NCBI RefSeq assembly: GCF_008831285.2
Contig: NC_045139.1
Location: 15,234,354 to 15,298,353 of the forward strand
DNA from: Nymphaea colorata
Taxonomy: Eukaryota > Streptophyta > Magnoliopsida > Nymphaeales > Nymphaeaceae
Direction: 5' to 3'
DNA length: 64,000 nucleotides
The notes under the pieces were generated by a model. The model was given only the letters and a program-made list of their open reading frames with translations, was not told where the DNA came from and made no database searches. The number at the start of each line of letters is the position of its first letter. Position 1 is the first letter of the stretch. Below are positions 13,536 to 26,200 of the stretch, one piece after another. Made by a program: the position numbers and the translations under genes.

Positions 13536-13598
13536 GGAAGGCTCACATCAGTTGCCATGCCTGCTATTGGCTGTTGCGCTTGCTTGCGAAACGTGTCG

Positions 13599-16500
13599 AT
13601 GGCTTTCGCCATAGCTCGCTTCCAAATGGCTCTCCTCCTCAAGATCCTTCTCTTCTGGAGTGTTTTCAAAGCAAGTGAAGGTCTGGTTGCTTTTCTCTTT
13701 CCTCCTTTTAATTGCCGTTTCATTGCTGTCTTAGTGTTTGATTGTTCCGCTCCACATTGGTCCCTTCCGAGTTTTATGAAGTTCTTTTCCACATCTTTGT
13801 CTGCCCTGTTCTGTTTTGGGGAGCCATTGCCTTTTCTTCTATCTTTCACCTGAAGATCAGAAATTCCTCCTTTTAAAATGTAAGGCTTGTTCCCTTCCAG
13901 AATTCTTAGTCAAAAACCTCAAAAATTTCAACTACCATGTTGTAGGATTCTTTCTTCCATTCTGGACTGCAATCACTTGATCTATCAGACTTACTAGGCC
14001 AAAAGTTGAACGAATATGGAGTAATAAACAAATAAGTAACACCACCAAGATGACACATCTCCAGCCATCTTCATCTTCTTCCTTCTCTTCTTGCCAATGA
14101 ACATCGTCCACGTCTCCTGCTTTAGTTATTTATATTTCTCTTCTTGCTGCTTTGATACAACTCACAAGTCACACTCACAGCCCTTTATTCACTCTTATCA
14201 CAGGCTACCATGGCGATCTCAAGTACTCGTTCATGCGCCCAGCCACGAGCCTAGCCTACACCCCACTGAACCGGACCTACGACTACATCATAGTGGGCGG
14301 CGGCACGGCCGGCTGCCCGCTCGCCGCCACCCTGTCCCGCAACTTCAGCGTGCTGCTGCTAGAGCGCGGCGGCTCGCCTTATGGCGACCTGAACGTCTCG
14401 CGAATGGAGAACTTCCACATTTGCCTCACCAATACCGTGCCACGTGCGCCGGCCGAGGTGTTCGTGTCGACGGACGGGGTGATCAATTCCCGGGCCCGCG
14501 TCCTCGGCGGCGGCAGCAGCATCAATGCCGGGTTCTACACCCGGGCCAGCCCGAACTACGTGAAGAGGGCCGGTTGGGACGGAGCCCTGGTCAATGAGTC
14601 CTACCCCTGGATTGAACGACAGATAGTGTACCAGCCCAAGCTCGCTCCGTGGCAGGCGGCGGTCAGGGACGGCCTGCTGGAGGCCGGTGTTTCGCCCTTC
14701 AATGGTTTTACCTTCGACCATGTGTTTGGTACTAAGGTGGGAGGCACCATCTTCGACCGCCAGGGTTTCCGGCACACCGCAGCCGACCTCCTCCAGTCTG
14801 CAGACCCGGAGAACGTGGAAGTCATAATCCGAGCAACTGTGCAGAAGGTCCTCTTCCGCTCGCACATTGGTATCTCTCTCTCTCTCTCTCCAGTAGGTAA
14901 TAATGCTGACAGTTCCTGAAACTCGGCATATAGAGTTATGAGAGACAAACATGTTAAGCTCCCATTATTTATTGCGCCCCTTGGTTGGGGGTTGGATGTT
15001 GAGGTTTTCAAATAGAGGTCAAGATTAATGCTGTTCCAGCTGCCATACCTTGTTTATCAAAAGAAAGAAAGTGGAAGATGTGTGTACTTCTGAGTAAAGT
15101 AGTCACTAAGAGACCAGCAAATGTGGAGTCGATAGTGAATTAAGATAAAGTTCATGTGTTCTGCATCATCATACAAGATAATACATTAGTCTGTAGATTT
15201 GACAAGATCGGTTCTTTAGAACTCCTTTCGTTTGGACTTTGACATGGTTAATTTTCGAGTTGCATTATAAGACGCTCTTACTCCAGACGCATTACATCCT
15301 ACCTGAGTTATCTTTAATTGGTTCAAATTACAGCAGGGAAGAAGAAGAAACCCAGAGCAGTGGGAGTGATCTTCAGGGATGAGGAGGCAAGGGAATACGA
15401 AGTGCAGGCTAAAGAGGAGGTGATTGTGACGGCCGGCGCGATCGGCAGCCCGCAACTGCTCATGTTGAGCGGCATTGGGCCGGAGAGGGAGCTGAAGAAG
15501 TGGAAGATACCGGTGGTGCTGAAGCAGGAGCAGGTGGGGCAAGGCATGTCTGATAACCCAATGAACGCCATCTATATACCCACCAAGAAGCCTGTGGTGC
15601 AATCCTTGATACAGACCGTGGGCATAACCAAGCTGGGCTCGTTTGTAGAGGCCAGCAGTGGGTTCGGTGGCACAGAGAACAGCATTCATTGCCATCACGG
15701 CATCTTGTCAGCAGAGGTACTCATAAAAACGAAGCTTTTATGTGTTGCTTGCATCTGTGAATTCGTGACACAGAATAAATTAGTTCGGTTAAAAAGGTCA
15801 AGTCACTGACAGTAATATGTGTCTAGAAAAAAACCACGCGATCCACCTTCCCTTATTTATAACTTCTCAAGATGAACATCGGCGGTGGAAAATTAAGTAC
15901 CCTTGCCTTCTTTCTTTCTTTTTCTTTTCCCCCGTCTTTTTCTCCTTTCTGCTGGATTCATGCCGTAAGTATTTATTGGTTCATTATAGTCATTATGAGG
16001 AAAAGTGCAAAGCTAATTCAAAAACAACTCATTCTGAGCCATATCAGGTCTTTATACTGTGCCTGAGTTGCTGAACCGTTGATTTGTTGGATTCTTAACC
16101 CCATAAGTTGATAGGCAAATTCCAACACAGTCTTCATAACTTAGCATACCAAGGAAGGAACCTTTCTAGAGTTTGATATGGTTGTCTTTAAATTGTGGAA
16201 GTTGGAAAAGTACCATAGTTCATAAGAGCACGATACTGGAACGCATTAGAGTGATCACACGTTTTAAGATCTCCAAAGTCAATGATAGATGCACGAAGTC
16301 AAAACATTAGTTTGCTTTTTATGGGACAGATTGCCGGTAAAGTTTGTCTGCAAGTGGACCAAAAAAAAAAGAAGAATTATGTTCTAAGACGACCGTTTTG
16401 AAGGAACAAATTGCAGTAATAGAAGGAAGATGGAGAAATTAGAAGGCAATATGGTGTATATTATTATCATAACATACTTAAAAACCCGTTAGACAATCTA

Positions 16501-18063
16501 GTTGGCAGTCATGTCCCATGCTTCAGGTTATTTAATTGGAAGAGAAGCAGTTTTAACTTTAGCTGATATTTATGCCAAAATAATTAGAAAAGACAAATAG
16601 GAAGCATGTAGTTTCTTGAATCATCCACAGTTTGGCATCTCAAACGTCAGTTGATTTGAATTAAGTTCAGTCTAACAGGAACCTGCTCCTTTACCTAATT
16701 TTCCTTTTTTTAAGATCTTGAAGTGCTCACTAACATCACTTCACAACTTGGTATTCAGATTGGACAGCTCTCAACTATTCCTCCAAAGAAAAGGAGCCTA
16801 GATGCCATCGAGGAGTACAGGAGGAACAAAAGGGATTTCCCAAAGGAGACCTTCATGGGAGGATTCTTACTAGAGAAAATAGTGGGTCCTCTGTCCAAAG
16901 GCCACTTGAGCCTGAATGGCACCGATGTGGACAAATTGCCCGCAGTGACCTTCAACTACTTCCAGCACCCTAGAGATCTTCAGCGCTGTGTCAATGGCAT
17001 CCGCACGATCGAACGGATCGTGAAGTCAAAGCGGTTCGCCGACTTCACTCAGGATAATGAGTACACAATCCAGATGATTCTGAACATGAGTGTCAAGGCC
17101 AACATCAACTTTATCCCCAAGAACACTAATGACACGACATCGCTTGAACAGTTCTGCAGAGACACAGTCCTTACAATCTGGCACTACCATGGTGGATGCC
17201 AGATGAACAAGGTGGTAGACAAGAACTACAGAGTGATGGGAGTGGAGGGGCTCAGAGTGGTGGACGGGTCGACCTTCCACTCCTCTCCAGGAACAAATCC
17301 ACAGGCAACAGTCATGATGCTAGGAAGGTAAGATCATCACTACTTGAGATGTCCTTGCTTTGAGGCTGCGATTCATTGTCAAGGTAATCTATGGTCATAT
17401 GTTTAGACCAACTCCAAAGAAGCTACCTATAAAAATACGAAGCCTCTTATAAAATAGCAAACCTTTCAGTTGAATTATCAATGCCTTTAATGGTCGTAAC
17501 TCGTAAGGGTCAGGATCATAATTTCAAGGGCAGTAGCTGTCCGTTGCTTTTTGCTGTGGGTCCGAAATCTATAGGTTGGTGGAGTCCGCCCTGAACCAGG
17601 GGCCGCTGCAACGTAGTTCACAATTTAAAATTGAACTTTTTGTCTTCGTGATCCTAAAATTTACTGATCTGGATATCGTCATCATGTTCATCCTGTTTAA
17701 GAACCTGGAAACTTATTCTCAGGTCAGTTCTTTTGCATGGTCAGACAAAAATCTGATGATATAAAGTTTGGAAAATTTTTAAATTGTCAAATTTTCTGTC
17801 CTATTTACAAATACTCAAGCAAACTCATTCAAGAGCTTGATGCCTACACAGTAATTGCACTGTTCGTATGTACTTACATAGCAGCAGATCGCATGAAAGC
17901 TAGTTCTTCCTAAAATCAAAATCAAGAACTAGTACTTGATTCCATTCATGTTTTTTTTTCTTGTAATTGTTCATTTTTTCAACTGTTACTCTTTTCGGTG
18001 CTTGGCAGGTACGTGGGTGTAAAGATGTTGAGGGAAAGGCTCGGAGGAAGTGCAGGTGTTTGA
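13599..18063 (+). CDS. HTH: HOTHEAD-clade GMC (glucose-methanol-choline) oxidoreductase
   Basis: Exons: 13599-13680, 14204-14869, 15334-15716, 16759-17327, 18009-18063; 584 residues, normal for HOTHEAD (about 590). Start: three in-frame ATGs (13557, 13599, 13626); 13599 is preferred from the TATA-like position and gives a hydrophobic signal peptide (ALLLKILLFW). FAD-binding motif GGGTAGCPLA at about 58-67; GMC signature 1 ARVLGGGSSINAGFYTRA; signature 2 GAIGSPQLLMLSGIGP; catalytic His region TIWHYHGGCQ at about 516-525; then GTNPQATVMMLGRY and the conserved end MLRERLG..AGV. The central LIQTVGITKLG...VEAS and STIPPKK segments match the HTH clade rather than the mandelonitrile-lyase-like branch. 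In Arabidopsis HTH is proposed to oxidise omega-hydroxy fatty acids for cuticle/cutin and prevents organ fusion. Exons 2-3 are GC-rich against AT-rich introns. Exon 3 has a tandem CAGCAG acceptor. Confidence 0.92.
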
Positions 18064-18922
18064 GAAGGTCCAACGATGTGGCGAACAGTGTAGTTCGGTA
18101 GCGTATGGGATGAAGAAACAAGAAATCCCACGATTTTATTGTTATGGTATAATGCAAATGATTGATGTAGCGTCAGATAGTGTGGGATTGGCTCTACAAT
18201 AAATGTAGAAAGTTCGATCGAGGATATTGCTGAGCACTTTTCTTCTTTCTTAGTTTCAGCCGTGATGATTTTGGTGAAGCAAAATGAATATTAGGAGAAC
18301 ATTTCACGCTCGCGGCGCTGGAGAGAGTATATAAATAGTCGCGTGTATCTATGTACCCGATCTATGCAAAAGGTTGGAAAATAAATAAAAAATAACTGAA
18401 CATAATCATCCCTCAAAAACTTTCAAATATTTTGGTCGAATGTAGTTTCTGCTATAGATTTAAATATTTCAGAATCGACTGTAAAAATCAAACAGTATTC
18501 AGGCAGATTGTAAAATGCAACATTAATTCTTATTTATCCGACTAGTTAGAATCCAATTCGGTAAAAAACAGTATTCCTGTAATGGAAATTCTTGAACTTA
18601 GCAGAAGCGCCCTCCAAGTTGATAATTGGTTAATGAGATGAATAACCAACATGTTTCTGAAGCTGTATTTTAACAGATAATAAGGTAAATTAATGGAGCC
18701 ATTGGAACTCAGATGCGAACTGGGGAACATAGGAGATGATTGTTATAGGAGGTAGTGTCCCACTAGATATGCGCCGCACCTTATTAATCGATACATTAAT
18801 TAACTGGGTGAAGGAAAATTTTTGCTTGAAATATTTCTACATCATTTTTCTGGACAAAACCTTCTCTGATTGTTTTTTCTTTCAATTGATGAATTATTGG
18901 AGTTGATACGCTTGCAATAGGT

Positions 18923-18958
<36 letters not shown>
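18923..18958. repeat. (TA)n(GA)n compound microsatellite
   Basis: A run of TA repeats passes directly into GA repeats. Confidence 0.95.
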
Positions 18959-20032
18959 ACTGGGGAGAAACCAGTGCAAATAATGCATGAAAATACTATG
19001 AAAAACTACTAAAAATAATATACGTTTAAAACTCATTATTTCTCTGAAGAGTGGCAAACCCACATTTTGCTCAAGGCAGGTTATGCTGAACTTGACCAAA
19101 AATTTTTATCTGCGTCCAGGAGTACCAATTCTGAACCCAATCTAGAACTGGTTATTACCTCACTTTCTTGGTTGCCTTCTTCGGCGTTATGTAGTCGGTG
19201 CTGGTCTCTGGAGCCCATTTTAGTTCAGAATTCTGACACCGCCGCTAGCTTCACAACTTTCATTCCATGACAAAAAATAAAAGAGAGGATAATATGGCGA
19301 GATTAAACCTAGACGAGCTTAAATGTTGAAGGTTAACCTGTGAATTCAACTGCCAGTTCTGCCAATTCCCGAGCTTATTGGTGTAAAGACGGACTAAGAA
19401 ATGCATAAGGCAACTGTGAATAAAGCTTCTTCTTATACAGAAGTAGAAATTGATCAAATTTATCCTCCAAGTCCAGCAACCATAGACATCCAAAATTGTT
19501 GAAAAAAGATAACCTATCAACAACGTAACGCTCATGGTAGCTCTAATATGATGCATCGGACCATGTAAGACCACCAAACTGTGATACGTACTACGATGGA
19601 CCAAGAATGTATTCAAAGATGGTGGCAGCTGCCAGCTGGCATAAATATTTCTCACATTTCTCATTGTCTAAAGTTTAAACGTATTCCACCCATGTTCGCT
19701 GTTCCCCAATTAATTACAGTAGGCAATTCTCTTGAAAGCTGTCTGTTTCCTGCATCTGTCCACGAGTACTCAACTTGTCGCTAATTTTGCAAAGGACAGG
19801 ATTCCGTAGATGGAAGCACAAACAGAATTGGCAGTCTAGCACAAAGACTCCTTCAAGCAGAAGTGGCTCTCAAGATGCTGGATAGCTGTCTTCCATATGG
19901 AATACCATGTGGTTAAGGAACAAATTCATGCATGGAAGTAGGATGGAGGATCAATGACCTTTTAATATATACCTCTCTGGCGCAAGGAGGTAATGACGAG
20001 GCTGAATTTTTACTCCTACATTGGGGTCTTGA

Positions 20033-20034
<2 letters not shown>

Positions 20035-20067
<33 letters not shown>
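20035..20067. repeat. (GA)n microsatellite
   Basis: About 16 uninterrupted GA units. Confidence 0.95.
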
Positions 20068-20069
<2 letters not shown>

Positions 20070-23000
20070 ATGTTTCTGCAGGTATCAACTAAAAACAAAG
20101 GCTGATTCAGGCGCCTGTCTATAATGCATGAAGGTAGCAGAAATGACCTTTCAGTAGACAGAATCATTATGCATCATGGGAGGATAGACCACGTTTATGA
20201 ACTTGGCTGATTCGATCTGTTTTGTCAGACTTTTGATGTTTTCTGTAAAGGTCTTTCGCATGGTAAATTTTGTAAATAGCTTCCTGGTTTAATTTCTTGT
20301 TTGGTCTTACAGCTGATGCCATGAATCCCCACTTTTAGGTTTGTAATCTGCGCATATATTTTGTTCTGCAGTAAATCTTTGAGAGCTTCTCCCACGCAGA
20401 TGTCTTCATTGGAACTTGGACTTCTCATTTTCTTTTTCTTGTTTTCTCTTGCCCTTCTTCGTTTAAAACTTTAGATGTCAACATTGCCGATATAGCCTGT
20501 CGGAATGCTTTATTAAGGCTTGAGGCATGTGAGCCATCAAAATCAACAGAGCTATCAACCATTCGTCTGCACAAAGAAATTGCAAAATAACTACCATAGT
20601 AAATAAAAGTCCTGTTAGCTGACACGCTTCTGTAGTTTTGCCTGTGAAAATTATTGGGATGTCCCGTACGTTGTCGGAAAATACAGTTGGACATTAAGCG
20701 CCCTCCCTTTTCTACAGCTCCAAACTCAAGCCTCAAATGTTGGACTTTCATATGCGTGATGAATCTTTTGTGAGAACTATAGATGACGGCCTGCACTTAA
20801 CGATTGGCTCCTAACTTTGGTCGAAAGGCACAATTAGACTGAGAATGATAACATAATTATCTCTTTACCTGTTTATAAGATTGAATAAGCACTCTTCAAC
20901 CTGAAACGGGGACAAGGAAGGGCACTAAAATTCGCTTAAGTATTCTATGATGACAGATTTTCTATCTGGAACTCTCAGTAGCCAGCAGAAGTTGTGCTGG
21001 CATCAGCAAAACCCTGTAGATTGTAGTTTTGATTCCGTCAGAAATGTGACCCGGGAAGCTGCCAAGTTAAAGAAAGCAGTTCTAATATTCTTTCATACTA
21101 CTCAAAGATTTTTAGCTTCTCGGGAGGAGGGCACCGGCCGACTGAGTTCGGCATAATGACCAATAAGTGTAAAGGACAGGAGAAGGGAAAGCCGAAGTGA
21201 CAAAACAGATGCTTTCCTTCTCTGAAATTTGATAAATACTACATTGAAATATGTGGACTGTGAAGTTTTGGATTGACTGCGAGAAAGTGGACTTCGGAAA
21301 AAGCGAGTTTCCTGGGTACTATGGCTATGACCACGGCTAGAAACACAACAAAATTAACCTGGGGACACCATGAAAGGTAGATCGAGGTTTCAAGGGTAAC
21401 AAATGGTGGCAGTACGGGATTTTCAGGCAGGCCGTGAATGGTAAAGGCTCTTTTCGTGGGCAACGTGTACGGGTGAGAGGAACAGACCTATCTAGGACCT
21501 GAACGCATGCTCCCAACGTAGCGCATTAAGGCTTCTCATCGGCAGAACTCAGAAGAAAGTTGAAGCGCCGACAGTCAGATGTCGCAGAGCTGTCGTCGGG
21601 AACCTGGTTTCAGAGCAACCCTAACCTATCGCTTTCTCTTTAGAACGGTTCCCGGGTCAACAGTGGTAGCAAGGCTGCTCGAACGATCATATACGGCCTT
21701 GTGTTCTGTGGTCGACCGTCAGCGTCGCCATCGTCTCCGGCGAGGCCGTGTTAACGCTCTCGTTCTACAAACGGATACGGTAGCTTTCCTGCCGGGCACA
21801 TGCCTTTTGCCAAAACCACAATGGTGGCTCGTGCCTACCCACTTTCCTTTCTTCCCTAGTTTACAACTGCTTTATGATCTCCATCACACCTTGAGCGCCT
21901 ACCTTTTGCAATCAAAAGAGTAACGGCCACATGACACTTGAGAACGTATAGTCAGCACAACCTTTACGACATTGGAAATATGAAGTTGGAAAGACGTTTC
22001 TAAACTTATTTCAGGAATTGAAAAAATGAAAATAAAATCCAAATTGTGTTTGTTGTACTACGGTTTATGTTTCAAGAAATAAAATTTTCAGTTTAATAAA
22101 AATGAAATAAGAAAAAACAAATTAGTTGGATTAAGCATTGCTTGACAATCAAGAGAAACTTTTTTATCCTGAAAACTTTTTTCCATCCCTTGAAATGGAA
22201 AGAAATTTTCGAAAAAAAAAACTTTCTGAAAACCAATCCAATGTTCACTTTTTTTTTTATCCATGGACAAGAAAAAATTTCAAAAAATTGAATTTTTACG
22301 TGACTACAGGAAATATCCTGCCAAGCAGTACGACCAGTCCGCTCGGCCGATACGACCCGAATCGCCATGCGATTTTAAGGCTTTTTAGCGCATCAGCATC
22401 AAACCGCTAACAAAAACTCAGGCTGTAATATACTTTAGATACGTCATTCTACGTTCAATTATTAGCGTCGCTTATCTTTTGCCTGAGAACAATATAATGC
22501 AACGAAATAATGCTTTATCGGTAATGAAGGCAACCAGTGTTTAAGCCACCTGTGGATCACCCGAAGAAGAGATAAACGTATCACCAGGTCCAGGTCATAC
22601 GCCACTCCAGACTTTGTAGAAAAAGCTACATCTCCGAGAAAAACATATAATCCTTTTATCGAAGGGTCAATAAGGACTGAATCAGTCGATTCAGGCATGT
22701 AGCCGAACCACGCCACCCAATGGTCCCGGCGTCGTTCTCCGGCGGGCTCTGATATTGATAACACCAAATAGTAACGTCTCTCCGTGAATATTTACAGCTC
22801 CGACAGCTAGCTCTCCAGATGCATAAAACAGGAAGTTATAGAGAAAAAGAATAGTCTTTATGATTAGAAATCTTTCCTTTAAAAAATTCATCTTTCAATA
22901 CACAAGATTTTCCCATCATTTCCTGCCCCATGAGAGATTACTAGTACCTAACTAACCCTAGTGAAACTCAATTTTTCATGAACAAAACAACAATTTTCGA

Positions 23001-23223
23001 CTCAAGAAGAACATGTAACAAATTTAGAATTCAAGTTTCCCTTTCAGCGATTGCATTCACCATGTGTCAGTCGCATGCGTTCTAGGGGATCCACATTAGG
23101 TGACAAGTCCCCCTCCAAACTTGCACAAAATCAACTACGGACAAAAGGCCGAGAAATTATACAAGAATGTCGATTCCATCCTCCCAAGAGGAATCGACAA
23201 AGCTCGCTCAGAAGCTGTGCTGC

Positions 23224-26200
23224 TCATCTTCCGTAAGGGTGATACCTACCATTGGCAGAACTTCCGTAGCTGCCAGGGCCGCCGCCACCACCACCATAAC
23301 CTTTGCCACCGTAGCCACCCATACCAGCTCCATAACCACTCACACCACCACCACCATAACCACCCATAGCACCATATCCACCCATACCACCGCCATAACC
23401 ACTACTGTCACCACCTCCATATCCAGTTCCACCACCTCCATAGCCACCCATTCTACCGCCATAACCATCATAAACACCATATCCATAAGGCCCCATCATT
23501 CCCCCACCATAACCGCCACCACCACCTCCGCCACCAAAACCAACACCATAACCATATCCACCATATCCTTGTCCCATAGGTCCACCATGGCCACCCATCC
23601 TTCCACCATAACCACCACTAGACCGATTAGAACTCCCTCCATACCCATAAGCAGGCCGTCCATAGTCCCCATATGCACCACCACCACCACCACCACCACC
23701 ACGTGTTCGCTTACCAAAGCCTTGACCTTCTCCTGACCTTTTCGGCTCAGCTTTCTTGATCTCCACCTTCAATTATCAACAGTATTATCAGACCATAAAA
23801 TGCAATACTTGATCGGTTGCTATTATTAGAAGCCCTTCAGCCTTACCTGCTTTCCTTTAATTTCATGTGATTGTGAACTTGACAGAATTTCTTCAACCGT
23901 CTCTTCACTCTCAAAGGTGACAAACCCAAAGCCTCGTGAGCGGCCACTCTGATCAGTCATTATCTGATGCTCGATAATATTCCCGTACGAAGAAAAGTAC
24001 TCCTTCAACTCATCTGCACTTTACAAGCACAACATCAGAAAAATGACCAGATCCAATAGCAAGACATCTGCACATTACCGTCAGTAACAGATGTTGGTAT
24101 CCCGCCAACAAATATCTTCTTTGTTTGGGTGTCTGGTGCTGCTGCCATTTCCTCCCTGGGGACTGTCCTCTTTACCTCAACCTGCGGTCAAGCATTTAGA
24201 GAAATCCATGCTTATAGATGTAAAGGAATCTGAGGACACTTGTAAGGGATTAGTCTACACGCTCTTTCTCTCTGCTCTCTCTCCCTCAACAAAACATGAA
24301 TACTCACTGTCCTATCATCGATGACATGTTCATCCTTTAGTACTAGCTCCACAACAGATGGGTCAGCAAAGGTAACAAACCCAAAACCACGAGGCTTTTT
24401 GGTGCGTTTGTCCTTCATAATCACAGAATCAGTAATCTCTCCATACTTCTGGAAATGCTCCGTGAATGTCTCTGGAATAATCAAAAGAAGAATAAGCGAT
24501 GAAGCATCATAAGAGCAATAACAAATTAAAAGGTCAAAGACAAAAGTGCTGCCACTTGATAAAACATTTTCCATGAAATGCAGGAAAGTTATACAAAAGC
24601 TTTGAAGCAACACTAAAATGCCAAAAAGCTAAAACCACACATATTTGGGCATACACGCTGATCCAAAATGGCCCATGACCATGGAAAACAATTCAATTGA
24701 TAAAATAGAGCCCAAAAGGGCAAAAAACATACGGAGGATAAATCATGCATACAAGGTGTTAAAAAATCAGGTTGCCCATAGTTCAGTCCACTTAGACCCA
24801 CAAAGACCAAATGTCACACAGTCAGACCAGATCAATTTAATTCTAAGCAGGACAACATTGCAGAAGGAAAGAAAAAACTTGCCAGTCTAACTTCCTGTTT
24901 CTTAATGATATAACCTTCCACAAATAACGTATTCATTATGTGGATATTACTTTTCCCTTGTTCAGCTGGGTACCTAAAAAACTAAAACGGAGCCTCAACC
25001 ATTTAACCAAATGGATGGAAAAGACCTCAACAAGAAAGAAGAAGAATGTGCCCAATATCCAACTAAAATCCGTATGGTTGACATCATGTAGTTTTCACAG
25101 GAAATGCATTACGAAAATCTGGAAGTTCTTGAGAAAAACATAAGAAAAATACTAATTTAATCACAAGCTTCAAACAAAATGTTCTTTGAAAATTTTTAAA
25201 AATAAATAAGCTTCAAAGACATAAAGGAAAACAAAATAAAGCAATTATACATACTTAAAAGTATGATAAAAGGAGCCAACTAGAAAAAAGAAGAAAATCA
25301 GAAGAAACTATTGGCAATATATTAGAAAATTATCAGAATATCTTGGGATACTATGTCAGACAGACACTGAAGCCAGAAGGGCACGTTACCTGTGTTGGCA
25401 TGGCAGAATAGAAGTGAGGGTGGGGACACAACTGACTCATTTTCATACTTTTTGGTATATTTTGGTACTTCTTCTGCAGTAATTTGTATTTTATAAATAT
25501 AAAAAATGTGTGTGTTTGTTAGCTTAAAATATTCTTCATGCTCTCTCTCCCCCCACCCCCGTTCTCGCTATATAGTAGTCATTTTGAAAATATCGGTACC
25601 ACCAGTAAAAATGATCAAGAAATTATTATCATTTACCATTGACTACATCTGCTGTAGAATATTCATTTCCAAGTACATCTTCTGCAGCCTTCTTAAATGT
25701 GTTTATGCTTGTCTGTAAAAATCCTAAAGAATGAATGTGTAACAGTATCTAATGCAATCCAACACAGCGGAAACCAAAGAAAAGTCTTATGGGATGACAC
25801 CCCCTTAAAACCTGGTTGGTTTTAACTTTCTAAACCTGGTCTTCATGTCGATGACAAAAACCAGGTTTTTGATGAAGCCTCTAGAAATTAATTTAGCTGA
25901 ACAATTGAGGACAGTTAAATTACAGTTGAACGAAGAGAATCACCCATTATAAATAATACAATTACAGCAGATCATAAAACCAGAACACTCATGAACAAGG
26001 AACACTGGAGCAGTACGAATAGAAGCTGGTCATAGCAATACATCCCCGTAAGGCATTAGTGTAGAGACCTCTTAAATTCCCAACCTATGTCACCTGGGTG
26101 CTCCTAAATAGCTGCCGCACCAGTGTCACACCCGTGTTGACGCTCGTGTTGTTGCTTTTCCAACACAGCACATTCGGTTCGGTCAGTCGAACCGGGTCAA

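Larger units (their letters stand above)
7061..13598. other. ALE2-HOTHEAD intergenic region (6.5 kb)
   Basis: The first few hundred bases are probably the ALE2-like 3' UTR. Beyond that I support only an orphan exon candidate on the minus strand (8571-8774), a transposon candidate (about 10131-10560), a GA run (11397-11413) and the HOTHEAD promoter near 13525. Other open frames here have no family match or splice context. Confidence 0.6.
18064..23223. other. Intergenic region between two convergent genes
   Basis: This lies between the 3' ends of the HOTHEAD-like gene (+) and the RRM gene (-). Both 3' UTRs must lie at its edges. It holds TA/GA and GA microsatellites (18923-18958, 20035-20067), AT-rich spacer, and open frames that are short and without family resemblance. 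No gene is supported. Confidence 0.6.

Noticed and set aside
14091..14952. Alternative long frames on both strands over HOTHEAD exon 2
   Set aside because: GC-rich third positions of the real exon keep other frames open; they lack motifs.
23100..23736. Plus-strand His/Thr/Ser-rich open frames of up to 189 codons
   Set aside because: They are the complement of the Gly/Tyr-rich tail of the RRM protein. GGT/GGC codons read backwards give ACC/CAC/CCA.
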